Positions 41,200 to 53,789 of a stretch of DNA of 64,000 nt are shown here, one piece after another. The stretch lies in assembly GCA_037384065.1 (NCBI GenBank), contig JARROJ010000021.1, positions 1 through 64,000 on the forward strand. The letters are read 5' to 3'. Both the position numbers and the translations under genes were made by a program. Below the pieces are notes generated by a model. The model searched no databases. It had not been told where the DNA came from and saw only the letters and a program-made list of their open reading frames with translations. Position 1 is the first letter of the stretch. Every line of letters begins with the position of its first letter. The stretch comes from JABDPF01 sp037384065. GTDB lineage: Bacteria; Pseudomonadota; Gammaproteobacteria; Xanthomonadales; SZUA-36.

Positions 41200-42834
41200 A
41201 TGAGTATCGAGAGCACTCATAGCCACGACACGCAATCGCAGGCCGAACATCACGACCACAAGCCGACCGGCTTCCTCAACCGTTGGCTGTTCACGACGAA
41301 CCACAAGGATATCGGCACGCTGTACCTCGTCTTCGCGCTGCTGATGTTCTTCACCGGCGGTACGATGGCGATGGTGATTCGCGCCGAGTTGTTCGCCCCG
41401 GGGCTGCAGCTGGTCGAACCCGACTTCTTCAACCAGATGACGACCATGCACGCGCTGATCATGGTGTTCGGCGCCGTGATGCCCGCCTGGGTCGGCTTCG
41501 CCAACTGGATGCTGCCGATGATGATCGGGGCGCCGGACATGGCGCTGCCGCGCATGAACAACTGGAGCTTCTGGATCCTTCCGTTCGCCTTCGCGATGCT
41601 GCTCAGCACGCTGTTCATGGATTCCGGCGGTCCGGCCGCGGGCTGGACGCTGTATCCGCCGCTGAGCCTGCAGGGCGGACAGAGCTTCGCCTTCGTCGTG
41701 TTCGCGGTGCACATGATGGGCATCTCCTCGATCATGGGCGCGATCAACGTGATCGTGACGATCCTGAACATGCGCGCGCCCGGCATGACCCTGATGAAGA
41801 TGCCGCTGTTCGTCTGGACCTGGCTGATTACCGCCTTCCTGCTGGTCGCCGTAATGCCGGTCCTGGCCGGCGCCGTGACCATGCTGCTCACGGACCACTT
41901 TTTCGGCACCAGCTTCTTCAACGCCGCCGGCGGCGGCGACCCCGTGATGTTCCAGCATATTTTCTGGTTCTTCGGACATCCCGAGGTGTACATCATGATC
42001 CTGCCGGCGTTCGGCGTGGTTTCCGAAATCATCCCGACGTTCTCGCGCAAGCCCCTGTTCGGCTACAAGGCGATGGTCTACGCGACCGCGAGTATCGCCT
42101 TCCTGTCCTTCATCGTCTGGGCGCACCACATGTTCACGGTCGGCATGCCGCTGGCCGGCGAGCTGTTCTTCATGTACGCGACCATGCTGATCGCGGTGCC
42201 GACCGGCGTTAAGGTCTTCAACTGGGTCAGCACGATGTGGAAGGGCTCGATGACCTTCGAGACACCGATGCTGTTCGCGATCGCGTTCGTCGTGCTGTTC
42301 ACCATCGGCGGACTGTCCGGGCTGATGCTGGCGATCGCCTCGGTCGACCTGCAGTACCACGACACCTATTTCGTGGTCGCGCATTTCCACTACGTTCTGG
42401 TGCCGGGCGCCGTGTTCGCCCTGATGGCCGGCGCCTACTACTGGCTGCCGAAGTGGACCGGCCACATGTATTCCGAGAAGTGGGGCAAGATCCACTTCTG
42501 GATGTCGGCGATCTCGGTCAACGTGCTGTTCTTCCCGCAGCACTACCTGGGCCTGGCCGGCATGCCGCGCCGCATCCCGGATTACTCCACGCAATTCGCC
42601 GATTTCAACATGATTTCGTCGATTGGCGGATTCGTGTTCGGCGCCTCGCAGCTGCTGTTCGTCGGCGTTGTGATCCATTGCGTGTACAAGAGCCGCCAGG
42701 CGGCCAGCGACCGGGTCTGGGAAGGCGCGAAGGGGCTTGAATGGACCGTGCCGTCACCGGCGCCGTACCACACCTTCGACAAGCCGCCGAAGATCGACGC
42801 GACCACCATCGCGCACGCGGACACGTCGCACTGA
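41200..42834 (+). CDS. coxA: Cytochrome c oxidase subunit I (aa3 type)
   Basis: A 544-residue heme-copper oxidase catalytic subunit with 12 membrane helices. The low-spin heme His is in MTTMHALIMVFG. WFFGHPEVYIMILPAFG holds the CuB His and the cross-linked Tyr; VWAHHMFTVG holds two more CuB His; HDTYFVVAHFHYVL holds the heme a3 and heme a His. The proton-channel Glu (in GHPEVY) marks it as A-type. It pumps protons while reducing O2 to water. Confidence 0.98.
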   Translation: MSIESTHSHDTQSQAEHHDHKPTGFLNRWLFTTNHKDIGTLYLVFALLMFFTGGTMAMVIRAELFAPGLQLVEPDFFNQMTTMHALIMVFGAVMPAWVGFANWMLPMMIGAPDMALPRMNNWSFWILPFAFAMLLSTLFMDSGGPAAGWTLYPPLSLQGGQSFAFVVFAVHMMGISSIMGAINVIVTILNMRAPGMTLMKMPLFVWTWLITAFLLVAVMPVLAGAVTMLLTDHFFGTSFFNAAGGGDPVMFQHIFWFFGHPEVYIMILPAFGVVSEIIPTFSRKPLFGYKAMVYATASIAFLSFIVWAHHMFTVGMPLAGELFFMYATMLIAVPTGVKVFNWVSTMWKGSMTFETPMLFAIAFVVLFTIGGLSGLMLAIASVDLQYHDTYFVVAHFHYVLVPGAVFALMAGAYYWLPKWTGHMYSEKWGKIHFWMSAISVNVLFFPQHYLGLAGMPRRIPDYSTQFADFNMISSIGGFVFGASQLLFVGVVIHCVYKSRQAASDRVWEGAKGLEWTVPSPAPYHTFDKPPKIDATTIAHADTSH

Positions 42835-42848
42835 GGCGGGCCGTGACG

Positions 42849-42971
42849 ATGACTTCCGGCCAGGATCCGAAGGCGCAGCGGAAACGGGTGGTGATCACCG
42901 CCTGGGTCCTGGCCGTTGTCGCCCTGGCCATTTTCACCGCGTTCATCCTGTCCGGAGTACTCAGAGCATGA
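42849..42971 (+). CDS. Cytochrome oxidase small assembly protein (40 aa)
   Basis: A 40-residue single-helix membrane protein: a basic N-terminus (DPKAQRKR) followed by VVITAWVLAVVALAIFTAFI. Similar tiny proteins lie between coxA and ctaG in Pseudomonas and related bacteria. Its stop overlaps the ctaG start as ATGA. An alternative GTG start is at 42843. Confidence 0.8.
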   Translation: MTSGQDPKAQRKRVVITAWVLAVVALAIFTAFILSGVLRA

Positions 42972-43546
42972 ACCGGCCGAACGATAAACGGCCGGCCAAC
43001 GGCAGGCTCGCCGGCAAACTGGCCCTGATCGCCGTCGGAATGTTCGGTTTCGGTTTCGCGTTGTGGCCGCTGTACAACGTGTTCTGCGACATCACGGGCC
43101 TGGGCGGACGCGGTGTCAAGATCGAGCAGTCCGCCACCGGCGGAGCGCAGTCGGACCGCCAGGTGCGGATCCGCTTCGATGCGACGGTCAATTCGAACCT
43201 GCCCTGGGATTTCGAAGCCGTCGACAAGTCGCTGACGGTCACGCTCGGTGAAATGAGCGAGGCGCATTACCGGGCCACCAACCCGACCGGCGAAGCCCTG
43301 GCGGGACACGCGATTTTCAACGTCACGCCGCCGGAGGCCAGCCTGTATTTCGTCAAGACCGAATGTTTCTGCTTTACCCAGCAGATTCTGCAGGCCGGCG
43401 AGACCCGCGACATGCCCGTCTACTATTTCATCCAGCCGGATTTACCGGAGCACATCAAGGAATTGACCCTGTCGTACACGTTCTTCCAGGACCCCGGCGC
43501 GCGCGTCGCGCAAACCGCTACGACGACAGGACGCAACGAGGAGTAA
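42968..43546 (+). CDS. ctaG: Cytochrome c oxidase assembly protein CtaG (Cox11)
   Basis: A 192-residue copper chaperone that inserts CuB into subunit I. It has one N-terminal membrane helix (LALIAVGMFGFGFALWPLYNVFCDITG, with a conserved Cys) and a periplasmic Ig-like domain with the copper-binding pair in ECFCFTQQ. NSNLPWDFEAV is typical. Confidence 0.96.
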   Translation: MNRPNDKRPANGRLAGKLALIAVGMFGFGFALWPLYNVFCDITGLGGRGVKIEQSATGGAQSDRQVRIRFDATVNSNLPWDFEAVDKSLTVTLGEMSEAHYRATNPTGEALAGHAIFNVTPPEASLYFVKTECFCFTQQILQAGETRDMPVYYFIQPDLPEHIKELTLSYTFFQDPGARVAQTATTTGRNEE

Positions 43547-43557
43547 GAGGATTGCCC

Positions 43558-44427
43558 ATGGCCCATCACGCAGACGACCATTACTACGTTCCGCACGGCA
43601 CCCGGTGGCCGATCATCGGTTCGATCGGCATGATCCTGATGCTCGGCAGCGCCGCGTACTGGGTCAACGAGTCCAGCGTCGCGCCGTGGACCTTCCTGGC
43701 CGGCGCGCTGGTGATCGTTTACATGCTGTTCGGCTGGTTCGGCGACGTGATTCGCGAAAGCGAGGCCGGCATGTACAACGAGCAGGTCGATACCTCGTTC
43801 CGCATGGGCATGCTCTGGTTCATCTTCTCCGAGGTGATGTTCTTCGCGGCCTTTTTCGGCGCGCTGTTCTACGCCCGCGCGCTGGCCGTGCCGTGGCTGG
43901 GCGGCGAGGGAACCGGCGCGTTCACCAACCAGATCCTGTGGCAGGGTTATGACGCCGTCTGGCCGACGGCCGGCCCCGGCCAAGTGGGCGGACCGTTCAG
44001 TACGATCCATCCCTTCGGCATTCCGTTCCTGAACACGCTGATCCTGCTGACCTCCGGCCTGACCATCACGCTGGCGCACCATGCGCTGAAGAAGAACCAT
44101 CGCGGCAAGCTGATCGGCTGGCTGTGGGCCACCGTCGCGCTGGGCGCAGTGTTCATCGGCTTCCAGGTTTACGAGTACAAGGAGGCCTACCAGCACCTCG
44201 GACTCACGCTGGGCTCCGGAATCTACGGTTCGACGTTCTTCATGCTGACCGGGTTCCACGGCATGCACGTGACACTGGGCGCCATCATGCTGGCCGTGAT
44301 CGCGTTTCGCTGCATGAAGGGTCATTTCAAGCCGGAGCACCACTTCGGCTTCGAGGCGGTGGCGTGGTACTGGCATTTCGTGGACGTGGTCTGGCTGGGC
44401 CTGTTTATTTTCGTGTACGTCTACTAG
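43558..44427 (+). CDS. coxC: Cytochrome c oxidase subunit III
   Basis: A 289-residue seven-helix subunit. MLWFIFSEVMFFAAFFGALFYAR, LTSGLTITLAHHALKKN, TGFHGMHVTLGAIML and AVAWYWHFVDVVWLGLF are typical. It stabilises subunit I. The ATG at 43558 follows ctaG by 11 bases. Confidence 0.97.
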   Translation: MAHHADDHYYVPHGTRWPIIGSIGMILMLGSAAYWVNESSVAPWTFLAGALVIVYMLFGWFGDVIRESEAGMYNEQVDTSFRMGMLWFIFSEVMFFAAFFGALFYARALAVPWLGGEGTGAFTNQILWQGYDAVWPTAGPGQVGGPFSTIHPFGIPFLNTLILLTSGLTITLAHHALKKNHRGKLIGWLWATVALGAVFIGFQVYEYKEAYQHLGLTLGSGIYGSTFFMLTGFHGMHVTLGAIMLAVIAFRCMKGHFKPEHHFGFEAVAWYWHFVDVVWLGLFIFVYVY

Positions 44428-44470
44428 CCCGGCCGAAACGGCAGCCCCACGGGCCGGCGGGGTCGTTGGC

Positions 44471-44725
44471 TCAGCGGCTGTCGTCGGGCGCCTGCGACTG
44501 TTCCTGCAACTGCATGCCGACCGGCCCCTGGTGCGGTTTGACCCAGCCCATCTGGTACGCGACCCACAGGAAAATAAACAAAACGAGCGACAGCCCGATG
44601 CGCCAGGTCAGGCGCTTGACGGTCCGGTCGCCCTCGCCATGATCCTTGACCAGGAACACCAGGGCCGACGCCAGGCTGTAGAGAATGACGACCAGAAAAA
44701 CGATAATCAGGATCTTGATAGCCAC
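44471..44725 (-). CDS. Twin-transmembrane DUF2909 protein
   Basis: 84 residues with two membrane helices (IKILIIVFLVVILYSLASALVFLV and IGLSLVLFIFLWVAYQMGW) separated by a charged KDHGEGDRTVKR loop, the DUF2909 pattern seen beside surf1 in cox clusters. GTG at 44725 has GGAGG 8 bases upstream and is preferred over an ATG at 44758. It is antisense to the direction of the operon, convergent with coxC and divergent from surf1. Confidence 0.85.
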   Translation of the reverse strand: MAIKILIIVFLVVILYSLASALVFLVKDHGEGDRTVKRLTWRIGLSLVLFIFLWVAYQMGWVKPHQGPVGMQLQEQSQAPDDSR

Positions 44726-44811
44726 GGCCGCACCCTCCGAGATAGCATGTGTTTCCATTATATCGAATCCGTCACCGCACCGGTGAATGACCGCGTGACC
44801 GGCGTCTGACC

Positions 44812-45561
44812 GTGCGATTCAGAACGACATTCGGACTGACCCTGCTGCTGTTCCTGCTCGCGGCCCTGTTCGCGCGTCTCGGCTACTGGCAGCTGGAGCG
44901 CATGACGCAGAAAGAACAACTGTTCGAACGCTTCGAAAGCGCGCCGGAACTGACGCTCGCCGAGGCGATCCGCGCCGACGCCGAATTCGCCCGGGTACGC
45001 GCCTGGGGACGATTCGATACCGAGCGGCACCTGTTGGTCGACAACAGGATTCACCAGGGTCGGGCCGGGGTGCACGTACTGACCCCGTTCCAGACCCGCG
45101 ATGGCATGCTGGTGCTCGTGAACCGCGGCTGGCTGCCGATGCCCGCCGACCGGCGTTCCCTGCCGAAGGTGACCACCGATGGCGCGCCGCGCGAAATCAG
45201 TGGCCGGCTGAAACGCCTGGAAAGCCCGGGCCCGCGTCTGGGCGAGACCGATAAACTTCGAACGGACCGCTGGCCGCAGCTCGTCACCTGGCTGGACCAC
45301 GCCCCGGTCGAGCGCGCCCTGGCGGCGGATGTGGAGCGCTGGATCATCCTGCTCGACGCCGGTCAGCCGGACGGTTTCGAAGGCCGCGACTGGGTGCCCG
45401 CGACGATGGCGCCTGCAACGCACGGCGCGTACGCCCTGCAATGGTTTTCACTGGCGGCGGCCGCGATCGTGATCTGGATTCTGCTCGGCCTGCGTAACGG
45501 CCGGGACGCGCGAACCGAGCCGCAACGACACAAGGAGACGCCCGATGACCCAACCCGGTAA
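44812..45561 (+). CDS. surf1: SURF1 family cytochrome oxidase assembly protein
   Basis: A 249-residue protein with helices at both ends (FGLTLLLFLLAALFARLGYWQLERM and HGAYALQWFSLAAAAIVIWILL). GYWQLERMTQKE, VLVNRGWLP and the terminal YALQWF are SURF1 hallmarks. It supports heme A insertion into CoxA. The start is GTG; it overlaps the next gene by 17 bases. Confidence 0.94.
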   Translation: MRFRTTFGLTLLLFLLAALFARLGYWQLERMTQKEQLFERFESAPELTLAEAIRADAEFARVRAWGRFDTERHLLVDNRIHQGRAGVHVLTPFQTRDGMLVLVNRGWLPMPADRRSLPKVTTDGAPREISGRLKRLESPGPRLGETDKLRTDRWPQLVTWLDHAPVERALAADVERWIILLDAGQPDGFEGRDWVPATMAPATHGAYALQWFSLAAAAIVIWILLGLRNGRDARTEPQRHKETPDDPTR

Positions 45562-46153
45562 ACGCCTATCGCCGCGCGTGGCGCTCGTCGTCATCGCCGC
45601 CCTGTTCGTCCTGCCCCTGGCGGCGGCCTGGCTGATGTACAGCGGCGTGATCGATTTCACGCCCGGACACACGCGCAATCTGGGCGAATTGGTCGAACCG
45701 CCCGTGCCCGTGGATCTCGCCGGGCTGGAAGCGGCCGATCCGGCTCGTGCGCCCACGCGCGAGTTGCCGCGCCACTGGACGATAATCCACAGACTACCGG
45801 CACCGTGCGGGCCGAACTGCGAAGCCGTCATCACCGCGTTACGGCAGATTCACCGCGCGGCCGGCCGTGACCGGTCGCGTCTGCGCATCCTGCTCGTGCA
45901 CGGTCCGCAGACGACGGTCGACGCCGCGCGGATCGAGGCGATCCACCCGGCCTTTCTTCTGGCCGTGGATACCGACGGCCGCCTGCTCGACACCCTGGCC
46001 GGGATCGCCGGGGACACCGGCGCGCCCGGCCATACCTACCTGATGGACCCGCTCGGCAATATAATGATGTTTTACCGCGCCGGCTACGATCCGAACGATC
46101 TCAAAAAGGATCTCGAGCGGCTTCTGACCTGGTCGAAACTGGACGATCAATGA
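45545..46153 (+). CDS. Sco-like thioredoxin-fold membrane protein
   Basis: A 202-residue membrane-anchored protein (helix about 12-34) with a thioredoxin-like periplasmic domain. A CGPNC (C-x3-C) motif sits where Sco proteins have CxxxC, and a later GHTYLMDPLGNIMMFYRAGYDP corresponds to the Sco copper-His region. It probably delivers copper or electrons to the CuA site, but lacks the classical CPxxCP text. The stop overlaps ctaA (ATGA). Confidence 0.75.
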   Translation: MTQPGKRLSPRVALVVIAALFVLPLAAAWLMYSGVIDFTPGHTRNLGELVEPPVPVDLAGLEAADPARAPTRELPRHWTIIHRLPAPCGPNCEAVITALRQIHRAAGRDRSRLRILLVHGPQTTVDAARIEAIHPAFLLAVDTDGRLLDTLAGIAGDTGAPGHTYLMDPLGNIMMFYRAGYDPNDLKKDLERLLTWSKLDDQ

Positions 46154-47148
46154 CATCTTCAACCCTGCACCGCGCGGCGCTCCTGGCCGTCGTCGTCGCC
46201 TTCGTAGTCGTCGTGCTGGGCGCGTACGTGCGACTTTCTCACGCCGGCCTCGGATGCCCGGACTGGCCGGGGTGTTACGGCCAGTTGACGTGGCCGGTGG
46301 CGTCGGCCGACATCCACGCCGCGAACACGGCGTTCCCGGAACGGCCGGTCGATATCGGCAAGGCCTGGAAGGAGATGGTGCATCGTTACCTGGCCGGTTT
46401 CCTGGTGTTACTGGTCGTCGCCATCAACGTCCTCGCGTGGCGAAGCCGCACGAGCACGCGGATCAAGGCGCTGGCCGTTTCCATCCTGGCCCTGATCCTG
46501 TTCCAGGCGGCGCTGGGCATGTGGACCGTGACGCTCAAGCTGAAGCCGATTATCGTCATGGCGCACCTTCTGGGCGGCCTCGCGACGTTGAGTCTGCTGC
46601 TGTGGCTGACGCTCGGAACGCGGGCGCGCGAACCGGCCGCGCCGTCCGCCTACCGGCCATTCCGCACGGGAATTCTGCTGGCGCTCGCGGTACTGGTGCT
46701 GCAACTGGCGCTGGGCGGCTGGACCAGCGCGAACTACGCGGCGCTCGCCTGTCCGGACTTTCCGACCTGCCAGGGGCAGGCGTGGCCGGAAATGAACTTC
46801 CGCGACGGCTTCGTCCTCTGGCGCGAAGTTGGCGTGGACTACGAGGGCGGCGTGCTCGACCTGCCCTCGCGCACGGCCATCCAAATGGCGCATCGGATCT
46901 GGGCCCTGGCCACGTTCACGGTGCTCGGACTGCTGGCAATCGGCCTGTCGCGCAGGCGGGCGACACGCCCCGGCGGCCTGCTGCTGGGCGGCTTGCTGCT
47001 GCTCCAGGTGACGCTCGGCATCCTGAACGTCTGGCTGTTCCTGCCGCTGCCGAACGCCGTCGCCCACAACGCGACGGGCGCCCTGCTGCTGGCCACCACG
47101 GTCTGGCTGCTGCACCGCGCGCGCGCTCCGAGCGAGTCGCGACCATGA
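46150..47148 (+). CDS. ctaA: Heme A synthase CtaA (COX15)
   Basis: A 332-residue, eight-helix enzyme oxidising the C8 methyl of heme O to give heme A. LGAYVRLSHAGLGCPDWPGCYG with its Cys pair, KEMVHRYLAGFLVLLVV, the central His near LKPIIVMAHLLGG, a second Cys pair in LACPDFPTC, QMAHRIWALATF and NAVAHNATGALLL mark the two four-helix halves. It overlaps ctaB by ATGA. Confidence 0.95.
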   Translation: MTSSTLHRAALLAVVVAFVVVVLGAYVRLSHAGLGCPDWPGCYGQLTWPVASADIHAANTAFPERPVDIGKAWKEMVHRYLAGFLVLLVVAINVLAWRSRTSTRIKALAVSILALILFQAALGMWTVTLKLKPIIVMAHLLGGLATLSLLLWLTLGTRAREPAAPSAYRPFRTGILLALAVLVLQLALGGWTSANYAALACPDFPTCQGQAWPEMNFRDGFVLWREVGVDYEGGVLDLPSRTAIQMAHRIWALATFTVLGLLAIGLSRRRATRPGGLLLGGLLLLQVTLGILNVWLFLPLPNAVAHNATGALLLATTVWLLHRARAPSESRP

Positions 47149-48020
47149 CTGCCGTAGCACGGCGTTACCTCGAACTGTGTAAGCCGAAGGTCGTTCTGCT
47201 GATCGTATTCACGGCCGTGGTCGGCATGTTCCTGGCCGTTCCCGGCTGGCCACCGCCCGTCGCGCTGCTGGCCGGAACGGTGGGAATTGCGCTTGCCGCC
47301 GCCTCCGCCGCGGCCATCAATCATCTGCTGGATCAGCGGATCGACGCGGTCATGGCGCGGACGCGCAATCGCCCGTTGCCCCAGGGTCAGCTCGGCGTAA
47401 ACCAGGTGCTCGTTTTCGCGGCCATTCTCGGCGCGGTTTCGATGACCCTGCTGATCGTCTGGGTGAATACCCTGACGGCCGTCCTGACATTCCTGTCGCT
47501 GATCGGTTACGCGATCGTCTACACGGTGTGGCTCAAACGGGCGACGCCCCAGAACATCGTGATCGGCGGCGCGGCCGGGGCGGCCCCACCGGTGCTCGGC
47601 TGGACCGCGGTAACGGGAACGGTGGACCACAATGCGCTGATCCTGTTCCTGATCATTTACGTCTGGACCCCGCCGCACTTCTGGGCCCTGGCGATTCATC
47701 GGCGGCAGGACTACGCCGCCGTCGACATCCCGATGTTACCGGTGACGCACGGCGTCCACTTCACGCGCTGGCATATTTTCTTTTACACCATCCTGCTGGT
47801 CCTGGTGACCACCCTGCCGTACCTGACCGGCATGAGCAGCCTGTTCTACCTGGCCGGAACCACCGTGCTCAACCTGGGCTTCCTGTGGTACGCGTTCCGG
47901 TTGTTGCGCGAAAACGACGAGCGCCTGCCGATGCAGACGTTCGGCTACTCGATCATCTACCTGATGGTGTTGTTCGCTTTTCTCCTGACCGACCACTACC
48001 TGCAGATGTTGTTGCGCTGA
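47145..48020 (+). CDS. ctaB: Protoheme IX farnesyltransferase (heme O synthase)
   Basis: A 291-residue UbiA-family prenyltransferase that adds farnesyl to heme B. The Asp-rich motif NHLLDQRIDAVMARTRNRPLP and TPPHFWALAIHRRQDY are diagnostic; about nine membrane helices. Together with ctaA it makes heme A for the adjacent oxidase. Farnesyl diphosphate comes from ispA, also in this window. Confidence 0.97.
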   Translation: MTAVARRYLELCKPKVVLLIVFTAVVGMFLAVPGWPPPVALLAGTVGIALAAASAAAINHLLDQRIDAVMARTRNRPLPQGQLGVNQVLVFAAILGAVSMTLLIVWVNTLTAVLTFLSLIGYAIVYTVWLKRATPQNIVIGGAAGAAPPVLGWTAVTGTVDHNALILFLIIYVWTPPHFWALAIHRRQDYAAVDIPMLPVTHGVHFTRWHIFFYTILLVLVTTLPYLTGMSSLFYLAGTTVLNLGFLWYAFRLLRENDERLPMQTFGYSIIYLMVLFAFLLTDHYLQMLLR

Positions 48021-48083
48021 ACGCCTGTTACCGGGCGCGCTTTGGCACTAAAATACACCCTTCCCGAAGGATTCCGAGTGGGT

Positions 48084-48098
48084 CGGGCAAGCAGCCCG
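48084..48098 (+). other. Short hairpin in gcvP leader
   Basis: CGGGC-AAGCA-GCCCG lies just upstream of the gcvP Shine-Dalgarno (GGAG at 48101). A TAAAAT about 35 bases further upstream could be the -10 of a gcvP promoter. The 91-base leader is too short for a tandem glycine riboswitch and lacks its conserved core. Confidence 0.3.
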
Positions 48099-48111
48099 GC
48101 GGAGTACGTCG

Positions 48112-51051
<2,940 letters not shown>

Positions 51052-51062
51052 AGACTACCGGG

Positions 51063-51908
<846 letters not shown>

Positions 51909-51966
51909 TGATCCTCCTGAAGCAGCGCGCAATTTTAGCACACTTCGGCCATGATTTTAGCCACGA

Positions 51967-51984
51967 GGGTCCGCCTTCGGACCC
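51967..51984 (-). other. Perfect hairpin in the rpoH leader
   Basis: GGGTCCG and CGGACCC arms (7 base pairs, 4-base loop), about 60 bases upstream of the rpoH start. It could end ftsEX transcription (no U-run), or be part of a structured rpoH 5' region of the kind that senses temperature in other gammaproteobacteria. Confidence 0.45.
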
Positions 51985-52035
51985 GCATGGCCGAACTCTT
52001 GCACACGCTGCGTGAAAATGTTGTCAACTGTCGAG

Positions 52036-52063
52036 TTAGACCGGCTGCACCGGCCAGAGTTCA
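52036..52063 (-). promoter_or_regulatory. rpoH: Sigma-E-like promoter of rpoH
   Basis: On the minus strand TGAACTC (-35) and GTCTAA (-10) are 15 bases apart, close to the RpoE consensus GGAACTT-N15-GTCTGA. Transcription would begin near 52029, giving a leader of about 120 bases. rpoH is a known RpoE target in E. coli. A TTGACA (52022-52027) lies just downstream but has no good -10 partner. Confidence 0.6.
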
Positions 52064-52111
52064 GTGCCTGAATGCCCATGAATATCAGCAGATTGGAGCC
52101 TTTTTCGCGAT

Positions 52112-53077
52112 TCAGGACGACTTGCGGCGCACCGGGTCCTCCACGCGGAACTGGCGCAGGTACCGCTGCACCGACCACCAGGCCCCGGCCAGCCCCAACA
52201 GGCCACCGGCAACGAGCACGACGGCAGCCCCGGACACGCCCGGACCCTGCAGCCGGATCGCGTTGCCATAAGCATCCTGCAGGCGTTCGACCGGCGACTG
52301 AAGGTAGGCCAGCGCGACCGCCAGCAGCAACAGGGCCAGGGCCGCGCCCATCAGCCCGTACCAGAACCCCGAATACAGGAACGGTTGTCGAATGTATCCG
52401 TTCGGCGCACCGACCATGTTCAATACCTTGATTTCGCCGGCCCGGTTGGCGACGTCCAGGCGGATCGTATTGGCCACCACCAGCACGACCGCGATCGACA
52501 GCACCGCGGACAACAGGCGAACGAAGGCGTCACCCAACGCGACCCATCCCGCCAGGCGTTGCATCCACTTGTGGTCCAACTGGACCGCCTCGACCGCGCC
52601 CTGACCACCGAACCAGTCCGCCACCGCCGCCGCCATTTGGTCGACCGGCGTCGCGCCGCTCGGGGGCGTAACCAGGAGCACCCAGGGCAGTGGATTCGTC
52701 TCGAACAGGTCCGCCGCCTCGCGCAACCCGGAACGCTCCAGAAATTCCGCCATGCCCTGCTCGGGGCTGATCAGAACGACGGAAACACGGAACCGCTCCT
52801 CGGCCGCGGCGGCGAGCGCGCGGGCCTCCGTCTCGTCGGCGGCCGGCTGCAGGAACACGCTGAGGGAACCCCAGTCCTCCTGTCGGAAATCCATCCCGTG
52901 CAGGTTCTTCATGACGACGGCAAGCCCCAGCGGCAGAGCCATCGCGATGCCCAGCACCAGCACGGTCATCAGGGTGCCGGTCCAGTGCTGCACGAGGCTC
53001 CCGAGGCTCGAGAAGAGGCTGTACAACTGACGGCGCCCCCAGGCCCGGAATTTCTGCTTCGGCGTGAGCATGCTCAT
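52112..53077 (-). CDS. ftsX: Cell division protein FtsX
   Basis: A 321-residue permease-like protein with four membrane helices. A cytoplasmic N-terminus (LTPKQKFRAWGRRQLYSLFSSLG) precedes helix 1; a large periplasmic loop (about 65-185) follows, which in E. coli recruits EnvC; then come the final helices with IRLDVANRAGEIKVLNMVGAPNGYIRQPFL. It works with FtsE to trigger septal peptidoglycan hydrolysis. Its start overlaps the ftsE stop by 4 bases. Confidence 0.94.
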   Translation of the reverse strand: MSMLTPKQKFRAWGRRQLYSLFSSLGSLVQHWTGTLMTVLVLGIAMALPLGLAVVMKNLHGMDFRQEDWGSLSVFLQPAADETEARALAAAAEERFRVSVVLISPEQGMAEFLERSGLREAADLFETNPLPWVLLVTPPSGATPVDQMAAAVADWFGGQGAVEAVQLDHKWMQRLAGWVALGDAFVRLLSAVLSIAVVLVVANTIRLDVANRAGEIKVLNMVGAPNGYIRQPFLYSGFWYGLMGAALALLLLAVALAYLQSPVERLQDAYGNAIRLQGPGVSGAAVVLVAGGLLGLAGAWWSVQRYLRQFRVEDPVRRKSS

Positions 53078-53763
53078 GCCTTTCCGCGGCCGACTTCTTC
53101 GGCCGCGATATCGTCCACCAGGCGGCCATCCGCAAGGACCAGGACGCGCCTGCCCATCGAACGGATGAGGGCAAGGTCGTGACTGGCGATCAGGACCGTC
53201 GTGCCCTGCCCGTTCAGCTGCGCGAACAGATTGAAGAGTTCCTGGGACAGGTCCGGATCGAGATTGCCGGTCGGTTCGTCCGCCAGCAGCAACGGCGGCA
53301 TGCTCACGATGGCGCGGGCGATACCGACGCGCTGCTGCTCGCCGCCTGAAATCTCGTCGGGCAGGGCATCTTCGCGGTGCAGCAACCCGACCTGGTCCAG
53401 CGCCGCCCGCACCCGGCGCCCGATTTCCCGGTAGCCCAGGCCGGCGATCATCAGCGGCAAAGCGACGTTGTCGAAGACCGGCTTGTCCGGCAGCAGCCGG
53501 TGATCCTGGAAGATCATGCCGATGGCCTGGCGGGTGCGCGGGGCGCGCCGGGAAGGCACCCGGTCGAGGTCATGGCCATTGACGCGGATCCGGCCGGCCG
53601 TCGCCCGCTCCAGCAGCAGCACCAGGCGCAACAGCGTGCTTTTGCCCGCTCCGGAATGACCGGTGAGAAAGGCCATCTCGCCCCGGCCGAGGTCGAAGCT
53701 CACGTCCCGCAGGGCGCTGACGCCGTTCGCGTACCGCTTACTGACGTGCTCGAAGGTGATCAT
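53074..53763 (-). CDS. ftsE: Cell division ATP-binding protein FtsE
   Basis: A 229-residue ABC ATPase: Walker A GHSGAGKST, Q-loop MIFQDHRLL, signature ISGGEQQRVGIARAI, Walker B LLLADEPTGNLD, and H-loop ASHD. MITFEHVSKRY at 53763 is the family N-terminus. ftsY, its usual upstream partner, is absent; rhlB lies 26 bases upstream on the same strand. Confidence 0.96.
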   Translation of the reverse strand: MITFEHVSKRYANGVSALRDVSFDLGRGEMAFLTGHSGAGKSTLLRLVLLLERATAGRIRVNGHDLDRVPSRRAPRTRQAIGMIFQDHRLLPDKPVFDNVALPLMIAGLGYREIGRRVRAALDQVGLLHREDALPDEISGGEQQRVGIARAIVSMPPLLLADEPTGNLDPDLSQELFNLFAQLNGQGTTVLIASHDLALIRSMGRRVLVLADGRLVDDIAAEEVGRGKA

Positions 53764-53789
53764 TCGCGCCCGCAACCCGCCACGCCGGT

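Noticed and set aside
48021..48111. Glycine riboswitch upstream of gcvP
   Set aside because: The leader is too short and lacks the conserved aptamer core; only a small hairpin is seen.
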